Assembly: GCF_040256395.1 (NCBI RefSeq)
Contig: NZ_CP158297.1
Location: 248,001-312,000 of the forward strand
Length of the DNA: 64,000 bases
Direction of reading: 5' to 3'
DNA from: Deinococcus sonorensis KR-87
GTDB taxonomy: Bacteria; Deinococcota; Deinococci; Deinococcales; Deinococcaceae
Under the pieces are notes generated by a model. The model made no database searches and was not told the origin of the DNA. It saw only the letters and a program-made list of their open reading frames with translations. Both the position numbers and the translations under genes were made by a program. Below are positions 18,874 to 28,369 of this stretch, in pieces. The stretch's first letter is position 1; each line of letters opens with the position of its first letter.

Positions 18874-18922
18874 GCAAACCTGCCGAGCGGCCCAGGGTCC
18901 GGATGCGCCGCCCACTGCTTGC

Positions 18923-18928
18923 TATGCT
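18923..18928 (+). promoter_or_regulatory. -10 hexamer of a leaderless regulator gene
   Basis: TATGCT, six bases before the GTG at 18935. It supports that GTG as the start and places the transcription start at or next to it. Confidence 0.55.
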
Positions 18929-18934
18929 CTCAGC

Positions 18935-20965
18935 GTGCCCACTCCATGGCGCCTGCACGTGCTGGGTCCGCCGGCCCTGATCCGGCCGGACGGAACGCTG
19001 CTCGCGTGTGATCGCCGCACGGCCGGTCTGATGACGTACCTGGCGGTGGAAGGTCCCACGCATCGTCACGCCATCGCGCGGATGCTCTGGCCGGGGATTC
19101 CCGACACCATGGCCCGCAACAATCTGATTCAGGCGCTCCGGCGGCTGGAGAAGCACACCCGCTCGGTCCTGATCACCCGCGCGCCGCTCCTCGCCCTGGC
19201 TCCTGACGTCGCCGTTGACCTCAAGGAACTGTTAGACGGCACCGTCACGGCTGTGAGCGGCACCGGGGGCCTCGAGGGCCTGGAACTCGATGACGCGCCC
19301 GACTTCACCGAATGGCTGATGGCCACGCGAGCGCGGCTGGGTCAGGTGCGCGAACGCGACGCGCAGCGCGCGGTGGACGAAGCGGTCGCGCGCGGTGACG
19401 TGGCGGGCGCGCTGGTCCTGGCGCGCCACCTGCTGGACCTCGATCCGCTCTCGGAACTCGGACACCGGGTGCTGATGCGTCTGCACACCCTGGACGGCGA
19501 CCGGCCTTCGGCGCTGAGGGTCTACCGCCGATACAAGACGCGGCTGGCCCGGGAGCTCGGCGCCGAGCCTCACCCGGACATCGTGCAGCTCGCCCGGGAC
19601 ATCGATGCCGGCCGCCTGCCGCGCGCTCCGGAGCAGCCGCGCATTCCCATGGCGGTGCTGCGACCGCCGCATCTGATCGGCCGTGAAGATGCCTGGGCGC
19701 GGATGGAAGAGGCGTGGGCCGCTGGAAAGACCATCTACCTCGCGGGCGCGCCGGGCGTCGGCAAAACGCGGCTCGCTCAGGACTTTGCCCGCAGCAAGGG
19801 ACCCGCGCTGTATCTGCAAGGCCGACCGGGCGAGCAGGACGTGCCGTTCTCCGGCGCGGTGCGCAACGCCCGGGCCCGGCTGGCCGCCGCACCTCACGTG
19901 CAGCTGCCCGAATGGGTCAGGGATGAACTTGCCCGCGTCCTGCCTGAATTTCGGCAGGGCGAGACGCCCGAGCCGCTGCTCGACGAGCAGGAACGGCTGC
20001 AGTTCTTTCAGGCGCACCTGGAAATGGTGCGCCTGACCAGCGGCGGGTACGTGGCCACCATCACCGACGACATTCAGTACTACGACCAGGCGACCATGGA
20101 CCTGGGTGTGTTTTTTCTGTCGCAGGGCGCCACGCTCGGGGGCCATGGAGACGTGCCCCGGCATCTGATTGTCTATCGCCGCGATGAATTCCCACCGGAA
20201 TCGCAGCGCACCGTCGAGCGGCACGTCAACTCCGGCAGCGCGGTCCGCATCGACGTGGAGCCGCTCCCTGAAGCGGCGGTCACCGACCTCCTCAGCAGCC
20301 TCGCCGTCCCGGACGCCCCTCAGGTGTCCGGGTTGATCACGCACAGCACCGGGGGCAACGTGCAGTACGTCCTCGAGGCCGTCAAGCACCTGTATGAGAC
20401 GGGCAGCTTCACGCTGGATGGCCCCCGTGACCTGCCGGCCAGCATGGCCACCATCATTCACCAGCGGCTCCAGCGGCTCTCCCCCACGGCCGTTCAGGTG
20501 GCTCGTGCCGCGGCCGTCCTGCGCACCGACATCTCCATTGAGCGGGTGGCTGAACTGCTGAACGCCTCCCTGCTCACCACCGCCGCCGCCTGGGAGGAAC
20601 TTGAGGTGGCGCAGGTGCTCACCGGCGAACGCTTCAGCCACGACCTGGTCCAGGAGAACGTCCTGATGACCACGCCCGCACCGGTCCGGCAGATCCTGCA
20701 CCGCAGCGCGGCGCGCCTGCTGGCCCTCCACGCGGCCCCACCGGCGGTGATTGCCAGTCATTGGCATGCGGCCGGGGAACCTGCCCACGCCGCGGAGTGG
20801 TTCGCGCGGGCCGCGCAGGCCGCGCGGGCCACCCTCCGTGTTCAGGAAGCGGCGGACCTGTACCGCGCGGCGGCGCAGGCACATCAGGACGCCGGCGACG
20901 AGGTGCAGGCCAGCGCACTGCTGCAGCTCGCCCGCGACGCTGCGGGGCAGCGCCCGGCACCGTGA
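18935..20965 (+). CDS. AAA-ATPase transcriptional regulator with SARP-type DNA-binding and BTAD domains (paralogue)
   Basis: A 676-residue protein with the same layout as the divergent neighbour: winged helix (about residues 6-80), BTAD helices (about 90-230), Walker A GAPGVGKT (271-278), Walker B ATITDD (374-379) and a helical C-terminus. The two align throughout, for example LWP-x-x-P-x-x-x-ARNNL in the DNA-binding domain, which shows an old inverted duplication. Walker B here has TITDD instead of VVVDD. Its GTG start has no Shine-Dalgarno sequence but a -10 hexamer six bases upstream. Convergent with nudK. The regulatory target is unknown. Confidence 0.85.
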   Translation: MPTPWRLHVLGPPALIRPDGTLLACDRRTAGLMTYLAVEGPTHRHAIARMLWPGIPDTMARNNLIQALRRLEKHTRSVLITRAPLLALAPDVAVDLKELLDGTVTAVSGTGGLEGLELDDAPDFTEWLMATRARLGQVRERDAQRAVDEAVARGDVAGALVLARHLLDLDPLSELGHRVLMRLHTLDGDRPSALRVYRRYKTRLARELGAEPHPDIVQLARDIDAGRLPRAPEQPRIPMAVLRPPHLIGREDAWARMEEAWAAGKTIYLAGAPGVGKTRLAQDFARSKGPALYLQGRPGEQDVPFSGAVRNARARLAAAPHVQLPEWVRDELARVLPEFRQGETPEPLLDEQERLQFFQAHLEMVRLTSGGYVATITDDIQYYDQATMDLGVFFLSQGATLGGHGDVPRHLIVYRRDEFPPESQRTVERHVNSGSAVRIDVEPLPEAAVTDLLSSLAVPDAPQVSGLITHSTGGNVQYVLEAVKHLYETGSFTLDGPRDLPASMATIIHQRLQRLSPTAVQVARAAAVLRTDISIERVAELLNASLLTTAAAWEELEVAQVLTGERFSHDLVQENVLMTTPAPVRQILHRSAARLLALHAAPPAVIASHWHAAGEPAHAAEWFARAAQAARATLRVQEAADLYRAAAQAHQDAGDEVQASALLQLARDAAGQRPAP

Positions 20966-21086
20966 CGGCAGGCCGTGATCCGTGCTGGTCGGGAGCAGGC
21001 GTCCGTGCTGTGGTCATCCAACATGACCATGCACGCCCGAGCGGTGCGGGCCGCCAACCCAGGCGCCGGGCATCTGCACCCCCCGG

Positions 21087-21668
21087 TCAGGTAAAAAGGT
21101 GCAACCCGGCGTACTGGAGCAGCATGATGGTCTTTCCGTCCATGATCTCGCCGGTGCGGATCATCTGCAGGGCCTGGTCAAGGGTCAGTTCCAGCACCTC
21201 GATGTCCTCGCCCTCTTCAGCCACCCCCCCACCAGCGCCCGCTCTTGAGGCGGAGTCGTATTCCGCCACGAAGAAGTACAGCTTTTCCGTCACGGAACCC
21301 GGACTCATGAAAGCCTCGAACACCTTGCGGACGTGCTGCACCCGGTACCCGGTCTCCTCTTCCGTTTCCGCCCGGATGCGCTCTTCCGGGCTGGCCAGGT
21401 CAAGCAGCCCGGCGGGCGTTTCGATCAGCAGTCCATCATGCCCGTTGAGATAGGCGGGCAGGCGGAACTGGCGGGTCAGGATCACGGTCCGGCGTTCCGG
21501 GTGGTACAGCAGGATGGTGGCCCCATTGCCCCGGTCGTACGCCTCGCGACTCTGTCGCTGCCACGCGCCATTGTGCCGCAGGAAGTCGAAGGTGACCTTC
21601 CGGAGCACGTACCAGTCGTCTGAGAGCACTTCCACATTCTCTATCCGTACGCGGTCCTGGGTGTTCAT
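21087..21668 (-). CDS. nudK: GDP-mannose pyrophosphatase NudK-like Nudix hydrolase
   Basis: A 193-residue Nudix enzyme that hydrolyses GDP-mannose to GMP and mannose-1-phosphate in E. coli NudK. The match in family segments is close: ETPAGLLD at the start of the Nudix box, RAETEEETGY at its end, FEAFMSPGSVTEKLYFF, RAGAGGGV, EDIEVLEL, RTGEIMDGKT. The frame runs to 21821, but the ATG at 21668 is chosen because AGGAG precedes it by about 6 bases and homology begins there. Cytoplasmic; likely a housekeeping role in sugar nucleotide turnover. Confidence 0.9.
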   Translation of the reverse strand: MNTQDRVRIENVEVLSDDWYVLRKVTFDFLRHNGAWQRQSREAYDRGNGATILLYHPERRTVILTRQFRLPAYLNGHDGLLIETPAGLLDLASPEERIRAETEEETGYRVQHVRKVFEAFMSPGSVTEKLYFFVAEYDSASRAGAGGGVAEEGEDIEVLELTLDQALQMIRTGEIMDGKTIMLLQYAGLHLFT

Positions 21669-22856
21669 CAGAGGCTCCTGATCAGGGTGAGGGGTGAAGG
21701 GAAACGGCTGAGCGGCGTACGCGAACGGCCTGAGCGGCTGGGGTCCTGGTCCCAGGCGTCTGGGACGCTTTCCGCAACGGAGTCCATGTCGGCTGCATCC
21801 GTGGCGCAGGGCGTGAGGCACCGGCAGGTTCAGGGGAAGGTCCCGCCGGCGCAGGGGAGGCCGGCCGCGGGCACAGGCGGTTCATGACCTGACGATGGCG
21901 CATTGAGGATGACCGGAGCGTGACACCCTTCATCGGCACCAGCACCCCGGGATGCCTGGAAGGACCCTCCCCGTCCGCTCCAGCACAGGCAGCACCAGGC
22001 GCGTCGTCCTCCAGGACCATCAGCCTCGCCCTGCCGACCAGCTTCGCACAGCGTGGGACAAGACGAACGGTGCGAACGCCTCGCTGTTCAGGATCAACGT
22101 GGGGCAGAGGCCCAAACTGCAGTGGCCCGGGCGTGGTGCTCGCGGACTGAGGTGCCATGGAAGGCATGCCCTCACCGTGTGGAGCTCATCGGCTGCTTCG
22201 TGGACGCCGGGAACATGGTGGTCCCGAATGAGGCTCACCCGATCGTGATCCGGCAGGCCGGCTGGCTGATCGACCCCGGTCCGGAAGGGGAAAGCGGCGG
22301 TGCCGGTGGTGCTGGACGTGGGGCCTCCTGCAGCCCCGGAAACACCGGCGCGCCGCACGCGTTATCCGACGGCACCGGGCAGGACCCCAGGGAGGTGAGA
22401 GCCCGGAGGGCCACACGTTCCACCGCCTCAAGCGACCGCTGCAGCCTGAACGGTGGTCCAAAGGTTCCGCGGATCAGGCGCGGCTCCGGACACCGGCGAC
22501 GTCAAGGGCTGTCCATGCGCGCGGTCCCAGCCGACCCGCTGGCTCGCTTCGTGACCAGATGGCGACCGGGCTGAAGGCCGCGTGCAGCCGTGCTGCACGA
22601 TGTCGCCGCGTCGGCAGACACCCCAGCCGCGCTGGCCGAAACCCTTCTTGACACCTCGACCTGCTCCTGTGGAGAAGCCCAACGTCCGAAGCAGCCGCAC
22701 TGATTGAGTTAAGAAGGCAATGAAGGGTCGTTGGGGATGGCTTTGTCGGTCGTAGACCAAATAGACGGGTTCGGGAGCTCAAAAGATGTGATGCTGCCAT
22801 TGCCCATTCCTTTTTGAAGTTCAGAGACAGCTCGGCGACCTTGATCAAGGAGATGC
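21669..22856. other. Intergenic spacer, about 1.2 kb
   Basis: No gene with recognisable domains on either strand. From about 22,690 the composition turns markedly more AT-rich up to the next gene, likely its promoter region. The rest may be decayed sequence. Confidence 0.4.
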
Positions 22857-24683
22857 ATGGTGAAGCGTTCACGTTCTTCTCGTTCGTTGCTGGCCCTGAC
22901 GTTGCCCCTGGTATTGCTCGCGTGCGGGCAGCCCACTCCACCTGCTGACCCCACGGCTGAGGACAGCGAGGCGTTCACCTGGACAGCCGGCCCCGAGGAT
23001 GTCGCGCGCCTGATGCCCGTGTTCTTTCCCGGCATTCGGACCCAGGACCTCTCGCTGACCTTGACGGCAACCAACGGCTACGGTCCGATCGAATTCAACA
23101 CCAGCAATGGTGGGCGCAACGCCGGCGACGGCAACACGTTGACGCTGAATGAGAACATCTACACCCGGGGGCTGGGGGTGCATGCGGGGAGCGAGATCCA
23201 CATCACCGGCAGCGGCTTCACCCTGCCGGCATGCAGTGTCTTCCAGGCCCGGGTGGGGGTCGACGACGAGGTCAACAGCAACGGGTCGGTGGTCTTCCAG
23301 GTCTATGCTGACGGGCAGCGGCTGTACGACTCCGGGGTGATGACCGGGACCAGCGCGGGCCAGCAGGTGTACGTGCCGATTGGCGGGAAGCACGACTTGC
23401 GTTTCGTGGTGACGAACGCGGGAGACGGCTCCAGCTATGACCACGCCGACTGGATCAACCCCACCATCTCCTGTCCACCGCAGTATGGTCAGGCGGGCAC
23501 CGTGGACCGCTCGTACCAGGGGGGAGGCGCCACCAGCGTCGGAGGCGTGGCAGCCGCGCTCGACCCGGACAATACGGTGCTGCTGCTGCAACAGAACGGC
23601 ACGTCCAACACCCTGGTGCGGGTGCAGGAAAACGGGCAGCAGTCTCAGGTGCAGCTCCAGCTGGCAGCGCGCGCAGTGGTGGTGCAACCGGACCACAAGA
23701 TCCTGGTGGGTGGACAGCTGAACCATACGTTCGCCATCACCCGCTACAACCCGGACCTGACGGTCGATGCCACGTACGGGAAGGGCGGCAGCGTCATCAC
23801 GAACCTCGCCATCACGCAGGACGGGTATACGTACGACGCGGGCATCAATGCGCTGGTGCTGCAGCCGGATGGCCGGCTGATCGCGGTGGGTTCCGCACCC
23901 GGCCTGTACTACCCCTCGCCCAGTCAACCGTCGATCACCTGGGTCGACGGGGGGAATTATGCGCTGGCCCGCTACACCAGCAGTGGTCAACTCGACCCGA
24001 GCTTCGGGACGGGCGGGGTGGTCAATTCTGGCTTCAGCCTTCCGCAGGACCCGGCCACGCGGTTCACCGAACACGCCAGGGCGGTGGCGCTCCAGCCGGA
24101 CGGAAAGGTCGTGATCGGTGGGGTGAGATATCACGACAGTGAGGTGGACAGCACGGTGGTGCGGTTTACCAGCACCGGCAGTCTCGACACGGCGTTCCTC
24201 AAGGATCAGAACCATCAGGGCATCATCCGGGCCGCTTATTCCGAGTTCTCCGATGTGGCCGTGCAGCCGGACGGACATATCGTCGCTGTGGGCGCGACCG
24301 GCCGATTCACGACCACCGCACTTCTGGCTCGGCTCAACCCGGACGGCAGTCAGGACCGGCAGCTGCTCTACAGTTACAGTTCATCGTGCCGTGCCTACTG
24401 CCAGGATGCCTTCACCCACGTGCTGGCCCAGCCGGATGGCCGGCTGGTGATGACGGCCAACTACCAAGCCCCCGCCCCTGGGCTCCCTGACTTCAAACCG
24501 CTGCTGATGCGCTTCACGCCCAGCCTGAATTTTGACAAGACCTTTGGGGCCGATGGAAGTGGCGTGGTGGAGGGCGACGCCACGAATGAGGGCGATCCAG
24601 GGAAGTACACGTCGGTGCTGCAGCAGAAGGACGGCAAACTGATGGTCGTGGGCACCGCGTCCATCACCCGGTACTTCCCCTGA
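22857..24683 (+). CDS. Lipoprotein with NPCBM domain and delta-60 repeats
   Basis: A 608-residue surface lipoprotein. Lipobox LLAC at about residues 20-23. The NPCBM-like carbohydrate-binding module covers about residues 65-205 (YGPIEFNTSNGGRNAGDG, RGLGVHAGSEI, VGVDDEVNSNGSVVFQVYADGQ, DHADWINP). The remaining part is six to seven delta-60-type repeats of about 55 residues, each with a QPDG(K/R)-x-x-V-x-G core (for example VQPDHKILVGG, LQPDGRLIAVG, LQPDGKVVIGG, VQPDGHIVAVG, AQPDGRLVM), which should fold as a beta-propeller. AAGGAG lies 6 bases before the ATG. A hairpin follows. A likely role is binding a glycan at the cell surface; inferred. Confidence 0.85.
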   Translation: MVKRSRSSRSLLALTLPLVLLACGQPTPPADPTAEDSEAFTWTAGPEDVARLMPVFFPGIRTQDLSLTLTATNGYGPIEFNTSNGGRNAGDGNTLTLNENIYTRGLGVHAGSEIHITGSGFTLPACSVFQARVGVDDEVNSNGSVVFQVYADGQRLYDSGVMTGTSAGQQVYVPIGGKHDLRFVVTNAGDGSSYDHADWINPTISCPPQYGQAGTVDRSYQGGGATSVGGVAAALDPDNTVLLLQQNGTSNTLVRVQENGQQSQVQLQLAARAVVVQPDHKILVGGQLNHTFAITRYNPDLTVDATYGKGGSVITNLAITQDGYTYDAGINALVLQPDGRLIAVGSAPGLYYPSPSQPSITWVDGGNYALARYTSSGQLDPSFGTGGVVNSGFSLPQDPATRFTEHARAVALQPDGKVVIGGVRYHDSEVDSTVVRFTSTGSLDTAFLKDQNHQGIIRAAYSEFSDVAVQPDGHIVAVGATGRFTTTALLARLNPDGSQDRQLLYSYSSSCRAYCQDAFTHVLAQPDGRLVMTANYQAPAPGLPDFKPLLMRFTPSLNFDKTFGADGSGVVEGDATNEGDPGKYTSVLQQKDGKLMVVGTASITRYFP

Positions 24684-24700
24684 GACCCCGCATCGACGGG

Positions 24701-24752
24701 GCCAGGGCAATGCTGAACGGGTGAAGCGTTCCGCCCAGCATTGCCCTGGCCG
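24701..24752 (+). terminator. Terminator hairpin after the NPCBM/delta-60 gene
   Basis: Perfect 16-base arms GGCCAGGGCAATGCTG (24701-24716) and CAGCATTGCCCTGGCC (24737-24752), with an inner AACG/CGTT pairing in the loop, starting 18 bases after the stop. Strong stem, but no T run. Confidence 0.6.
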
Positions 24753-24962
24753 CGCAGCACCAGCCGTGTCCTCCTGAACGGCCGCGGGACGCTTGTCGTT
24801 CACTTCTGTTCATGACGGCCATCAGCGGCCCGATCATCGGTGACCAGCACTGTTCGTGAATTCCAACGACACCGCTGGTGCAGATCGGGAATTGTCCCGG
24901 CGCGGTCTGGACGGCGAACGCACGGCGGTGCCCGATGTTCGGGCCGCCCCCCCGGGCGAGGC

Positions 24963-25556
24963 TCAGCGCGTTCGGCCCGTCTGCCCGCACCGGGACGCCT
25001 CCGTTGTTGCCTGCTCACCCCCAGACAGGTGATACACCCACCCTTCTCGCCAACGGAAGTCCTGCGCGATCAGGTCCTCGAGCGGCACCCCGTCAATCAG
25101 ATGGTCGAACGCCCAGCGGGTCGCGACGTGGCCGATCACCAGAACCCGCTGATCACTCCACCCCACCCGGAGGTCCTTAAGGAACCGCCCCACACGGTTC
25201 ACGGCCTGCCGCCAGCTTTCTCCGTTCGGATAGGGCACGTCCTGGTACCGTCGCCGGTTCTGGAGGACGGTCTGCGCCGGCTGTCCATTCAGCTCGCCGT
25301 AGTTGCACTCCCGCAACCGCCAGTCGTGCACCACCGTCAGGCCGCTGCCGCTCATGGCAATGTCGGCGGTTTCCACAGCCCGCCGGAGGTCCGAGACAAA
25401 CACCACGGCCAGGTCATCATGTCGCCGGCGTTCGCCGAGTTCGTGGGCAAGCGTGCGTCCACGGGCGGAGAGGCGGCTGTGATGCCACCCGGACGCCACC
25501 CCACGGTCGTTCTCTTCGCTCCAGGAATGCGTCTTAAATACCAGGGAAATGGCCAC
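24963..25556 (-). CDS. Histidine phosphatase family protein
   Basis: A 197-residue phosphoglycerate-mutase-like phosphatase. The catalytic histidine is in FKTHSWSEEN rather than the usual RHG, a variant seen in a known subgroup with ETHS at this place. Other active-site regions are present: SDLRRAVETADIA, the acid in RECNYGELNG, and the second histidine in VLVIGHVATRWAFDHL. The frame is open to 25595 with a TTG start, but the GTG at 25556 gives the normal short N-terminus and lies six bases after GATACT, a -10-like hexamer. The start is uncertain and the substrate unknown. Confidence 0.8.
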   Translation of the reverse strand: MAISLVFKTHSWSEENDRGVASGWHHSRLSARGRTLAHELGERRRHDDLAVVFVSDLRRAVETADIAMSGSGLTVVHDWRLRECNYGELNGQPAQTVLQNRRRYQDVPYPNGESWRQAVNRVGRFLKDLRVGWSDQRVLVIGHVATRWAFDHLIDGVPLEDLIAQDFRWREGWVYHLSGGEQATTEASRCGQTGRTR

Positions 25557-26017
25557 GTCCGAAGTATCGGCTTCGACAGCCCAGGCAATCACCAAGAGCG
25601 GTTTCTTCCGCTGATGCCGTCATCCCCGGTTGCCTGCACCGTCAACTTCTGTGGGACGACCGTCCCACAGTTCCAGAGGCAACGCCAGCCGCTGGAGGAA
25701 GCGTCCACTGCCAGCGACACCCAGGCTCACAGCACACAAGAGCCGGACGGTCCACTCGCTGAGCCGCGCGTCTCCTGCGCCCATCGGCAGGGGGATGACC
25801 CGGAACGTGTTGAATGCCATGCCAGGAAATCTGGTCATCCTGCCGGCATGGGGCCTGCGCTGGTCTGCCCCAGCGTCGTGGAGTGCCGTAGCACCAGCAC
25901 CCGACCACTGCACACCAGCGCTGACCGTCTGGGCTGAGCGGCATGCTCACTGAACGTCCTTCCCGCACCACTCCACTGGAGATTTCACAGTTTACTGAAA
26001 AGTCGTACACTTCTGTC
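25557..26017. other. Intergenic spacer, 461 bases
   Basis: Between divergent genes. A 73-codon frame on the minus strand (25841 down to 25620) is open but has weak codon bias and no domain. The right end carries the promoter of the GbsR-like gene. Confidence 0.4.
25984..26011 (+). promoter_or_regulatory. Leaderless promoter of the GbsR-like regulator operon
   Basis: TTCACA (25984-25989, five of six to the -35 consensus), 16-base spacer, TACACT (26006-26011), six bases to the ATG. The spacer contains CAGTTTACTG, a short dyad placed where a repressor would block RNA polymerase, suggesting autoregulation. Confidence 0.65.
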
Positions 26018-26515
26018 ATGTCGGATGAGTCCCCAGCGCCCGCCACGACCACGTCAGAAAGCGAGCAGTTCATGGAGCGGGCGGGCCTGCTGTTCGAGAT
26101 GGTGGGCATGCCGCGCGCCGCAGGGCGTGTGCTGGGGGCGCTGCTGGTGGCCCCGCCACACGGACGGACACCCGCTGAGCTTGCCGCCTTGCTCCAGTCC
26201 AGCCGCGCCAGCATGAGTGGGGCGATCAAATACCTGACGCTGGTGGGCCTGATCGAACGGGCGCCGAATCCTGGTGAGCGCGCCGACCGCTTCCGGATGC
26301 GCCCCAACGCGTGGGCGATCCTGACCGAGCAGGGCAACCGGCGCATCCAGCCGCTGCACGAGCTGGCGCAGGAGGGCCTGCGGGCGCTGCCGACCGGAGG
26401 CGACCCCACGCCCCTGCGCGAGATGGAACAGTTCTACGCCTATGTCCTGCAGGTGTTTCCAAAGATGCTTGACGAGTGGCACCGCGTCCAGCGGCGCCCA
26501 TCCTCCACCCCCTGA
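26018..26515 (+). CDS. GbsR/MarR family transcriptional regulator
   Basis: A 165-residue winged-helix regulator. FMERAGLLFEMVGMPRAAGRVLGALLVAPPHGRTPAELAALLQSSRASMSGAIKYLTLVGLIERAPNPGERADRFRM fits the GbsR type of MarR fold. The longer frame from 25943 is rejected because the promoter lies inside it. It is the first gene of a three-gene operon with an ABC-2 ATPase (9 bases downstream) and its permease. Regulators of this group often control the transporter encoded beside them. Confidence 0.85.
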   Translation: MSDESPAPATTTSESEQFMERAGLLFEMVGMPRAAGRVLGALLVAPPHGRTPAELAALLQSSRASMSGAIKYLTLVGLIERAPNPGERADRFRMRPNAWAILTEQGNRRIQPLHELAQEGLRALPTGGDPTPLREMEQFYAYVLQVFPKMLDEWHRVQRRPSSTP

Positions 26516-26524
26516 GGAGCAGTC

Positions 26525-27436
26525 ATGAATGCCATCGAAACGAGCGACCTGAGCAAGCTGTATGCCCCCGGCGTGGGCCTCGACCGGCTGAACCTGCAGG
26601 TGGCGGCGGGTGAGATCTTCGGCTTTATCGGCCCAAATGGGGCGGGCAAGACGACCGCCATCCGCACCCTGATGGGGTTTCTGCGGCCCAGCGGGGGAAG
26701 CGGGCGCGTCCTGGGACACGATGTGTGGCAGGAGCGGGTCAAGGTTCACGCGCGAGTGGGGTACCTCCCCGGCGAGGTGCACCTCCCGGATCAGCACACC
26801 GCCCGTGAACTGATGCAGCGCAGCTGCACGCTGCGCGGCGGGGCCAGCATCGCGTACGGTCTTGAGGTGGCGCGGCGCCTGGACCTCCGGCTGGACGCCC
26901 GGTTGAGGACCCTCAGTAAAGGCAACCGGCAGAAGGTAGGGCTGACCCTCGCCCTGATGCACCGCCCGGAACTGCTGGTGCTGGACGAACCGACCGACGG
27001 TCTGGACCCGCTGGTCCAGGAGACGGTGCTGGAGCTGCTGCGCGAGGCGGGGAGCGAGGGCCGCGCCGTGTTCCTGTCCAGCCACGTCCTGAGCGAGATC
27101 GAGCAGGTCGCGGGGCGGGTGGGCATCATCCGGCGCGGCGAACTGATCCGGGTGGAGGGTGTCCAGGCGCTGAAAGCCAGCCTCCCTCAACAGGTGACGC
27201 TTCAGTTCGCCCGGACGCCCGTGGTCAATCTCGCGGCTCTGCAGGGCATGAGTGCCGGCGTGACGGAGGGGCTGGCGTTCCGGGGCTGGTGGCGCGGCAG
27301 TCCCGACCGGCTGATCCAGGCGCTGGCGAGTGAATCGCTGACCTCGCTGAGCCTCACGCCGTCCACCCTGGAGGCCGCCTTTCTGGACGAGTACCGCAAT
27401 AAGCCGGTGCAGGGGACGGTGGAGCATGTGGCGTGA
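26525..27436 (+). CDS. ABC transporter ATP-binding protein (ABC-2 type)
   Basis: A 303-residue ATPase that powers the membrane protein encoded next. Walker A GPNGAGKT near residue 37, signature LSKGNRQKVG near 135, Walker B LLVLDEPTDGLDP near 155, and the switch histidine in LSSHVLSEIEQ. The C-terminal extension of about 80 residues is typical of CcmA/NatA-like exporters. GAGGAG precedes the ATG. Its 3' end overlaps the permease start by 11 bases. Confidence 0.95.
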   Translation: MNAIETSDLSKLYAPGVGLDRLNLQVAAGEIFGFIGPNGAGKTTAIRTLMGFLRPSGGSGRVLGHDVWQERVKVHARVGYLPGEVHLPDQHTARELMQRSCTLRGGASIAYGLEVARRLDLRLDARLRTLSKGNRQKVGLTLALMHRPELLVLDEPTDGLDPLVQETVLELLREAGSEGRAVFLSSHVLSEIEQVAGRVGIIRRGELIRVEGVQALKASLPQQVTLQFARTPVVNLAALQGMSAGVTEGLAFRGWWRGSPDRLIQALASESLTSLSLTPSTLEAAFLDEYRNKPVQGTVEHVA

Positions 27437-28214
27437 AGTCTGGAGGCAGGCCATGCAGGATGGCCGCCGCAGCCTGCTGTGGTGGGCGGTGGGCCTCGCC
27501 CTGTACACGGTGATGCTGCTGGCGTTCTTCCCGCTCCTGAAGGGGAACACGGCCATCGACGCCCTGATGAAGAGCCTGCCCGAATCGGTGCGGGCCCTGG
27601 CCGGCGACAACCTCGGCACGCCCGCCGGGTATGTGGGCGGCAAGCTGCTGAGCACCATGCCGATGCTGCTGACGCTGTTTGCCGTGCTGCAGGGCTCGGC
27701 GCTGATCGCGGGGCAGGAGGAGCGCGGGTGGCTGGAGTTCCCCCTGGCCCAGCCGCTGCCGCGCACGGCCCTGCTGCTGGGCCGCACCGTGGGGCTGCTG
27801 ACCATGATGCTGGCCCTCGGCGCCGTGCTGTTCCTCAGCATCCTGCTGGCCGGGCAGCTGTTCCAGGCGCCACTGCCTGCTGGACAGCTGCTGGTGACGG
27901 TGGCGCTGCACATCCTCGGCGCGTGGCTGTTCGGGGCCCTGGCGCTCGCGATCGGCGCGGCGACGGGCCGCCCGGGGCTGGCCGTCGGCATCGGCGCGGG
28001 TCTGGGCATCGGGCTGGTGGTGCTGCAGGGCGTGGCCTCGCAGGTGCAAGTGCTCCGGGATCTGGCCTGGCTCAATCCCTGGAAATACGCCCTGAGCGAT
28101 CTCCCGCTGGAACACGCGGTGAGTCCCACCCCGCTGCTGGTCTGCCTGCTGCTGGGCGGTGCGCTGGTCTGGATCGCCGCACGCCAGTTCAACTCCCGGG
28201 ACCTGCGAGGGTAA
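27426..28214 (+). CDS. ABC-2 type transporter permease
   Basis: A 262-residue integral membrane protein with about six helices: a first helix after the basic start (SLLWWAVGLALYTVMLLAFFP), a large external loop with LPESVRALAGDN, then helices through residues 80-260. This is the ABC-2 permease pattern. It forms an export complex with the preceding ATPase. Overlapping genes indicate coupled translation. The exported compound is unknown; drug or lipid export is common in the family. Confidence 0.9.
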   Translation: MWREVWRQAMQDGRRSLLWWAVGLALYTVMLLAFFPLLKGNTAIDALMKSLPESVRALAGDNLGTPAGYVGGKLLSTMPMLLTLFAVLQGSALIAGQEERGWLEFPLAQPLPRTALLLGRTVGLLTMMLALGAVLFLSILLAGQLFQAPLPAGQLLVTVALHILGAWLFGALALAIGAATGRPGLAVGIGAGLGIGLVVLQGVASQVQVLRDLAWLNPWKYALSDLPLEHAVSPTPLLVCLLLGGALVWIAARQFNSRDLRG

Positions 28215-28317
28215 GCACAGCCCACCGGTCAGGTTCAGGGCCTTGCTTCCACCCTGGGGAGGTTCCAGCCCGTTCCGCTGGGGGCAGGGCCCTTCCGCCT
28301 TGCCTTTGTCGAACGTG

Positions 28318-28349
28318 CTACGACGAAGGGCACGTCGTTCTCGTTGTAG
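28318..28349. promoter_or_regulatory. Inverted repeat upstream of the MFS gene
   Basis: CTACGACGA (28318-28326) and TCGTTGTAG (28341-28349) pair at eight of nine positions across a 14-base gap, ending 20 bases before the MFS start. A candidate operator. Confidence 0.4.
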
Positions 28350-28369
28350 GGGGCACGTCACACTCGGGC

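Noticed and set aside
25620..25841. 73-codon minus-strand frame beginning MTRFPGMAFN
   Set aside because: Weak codon bias compared with neighbours, no domain, no clear start signal.
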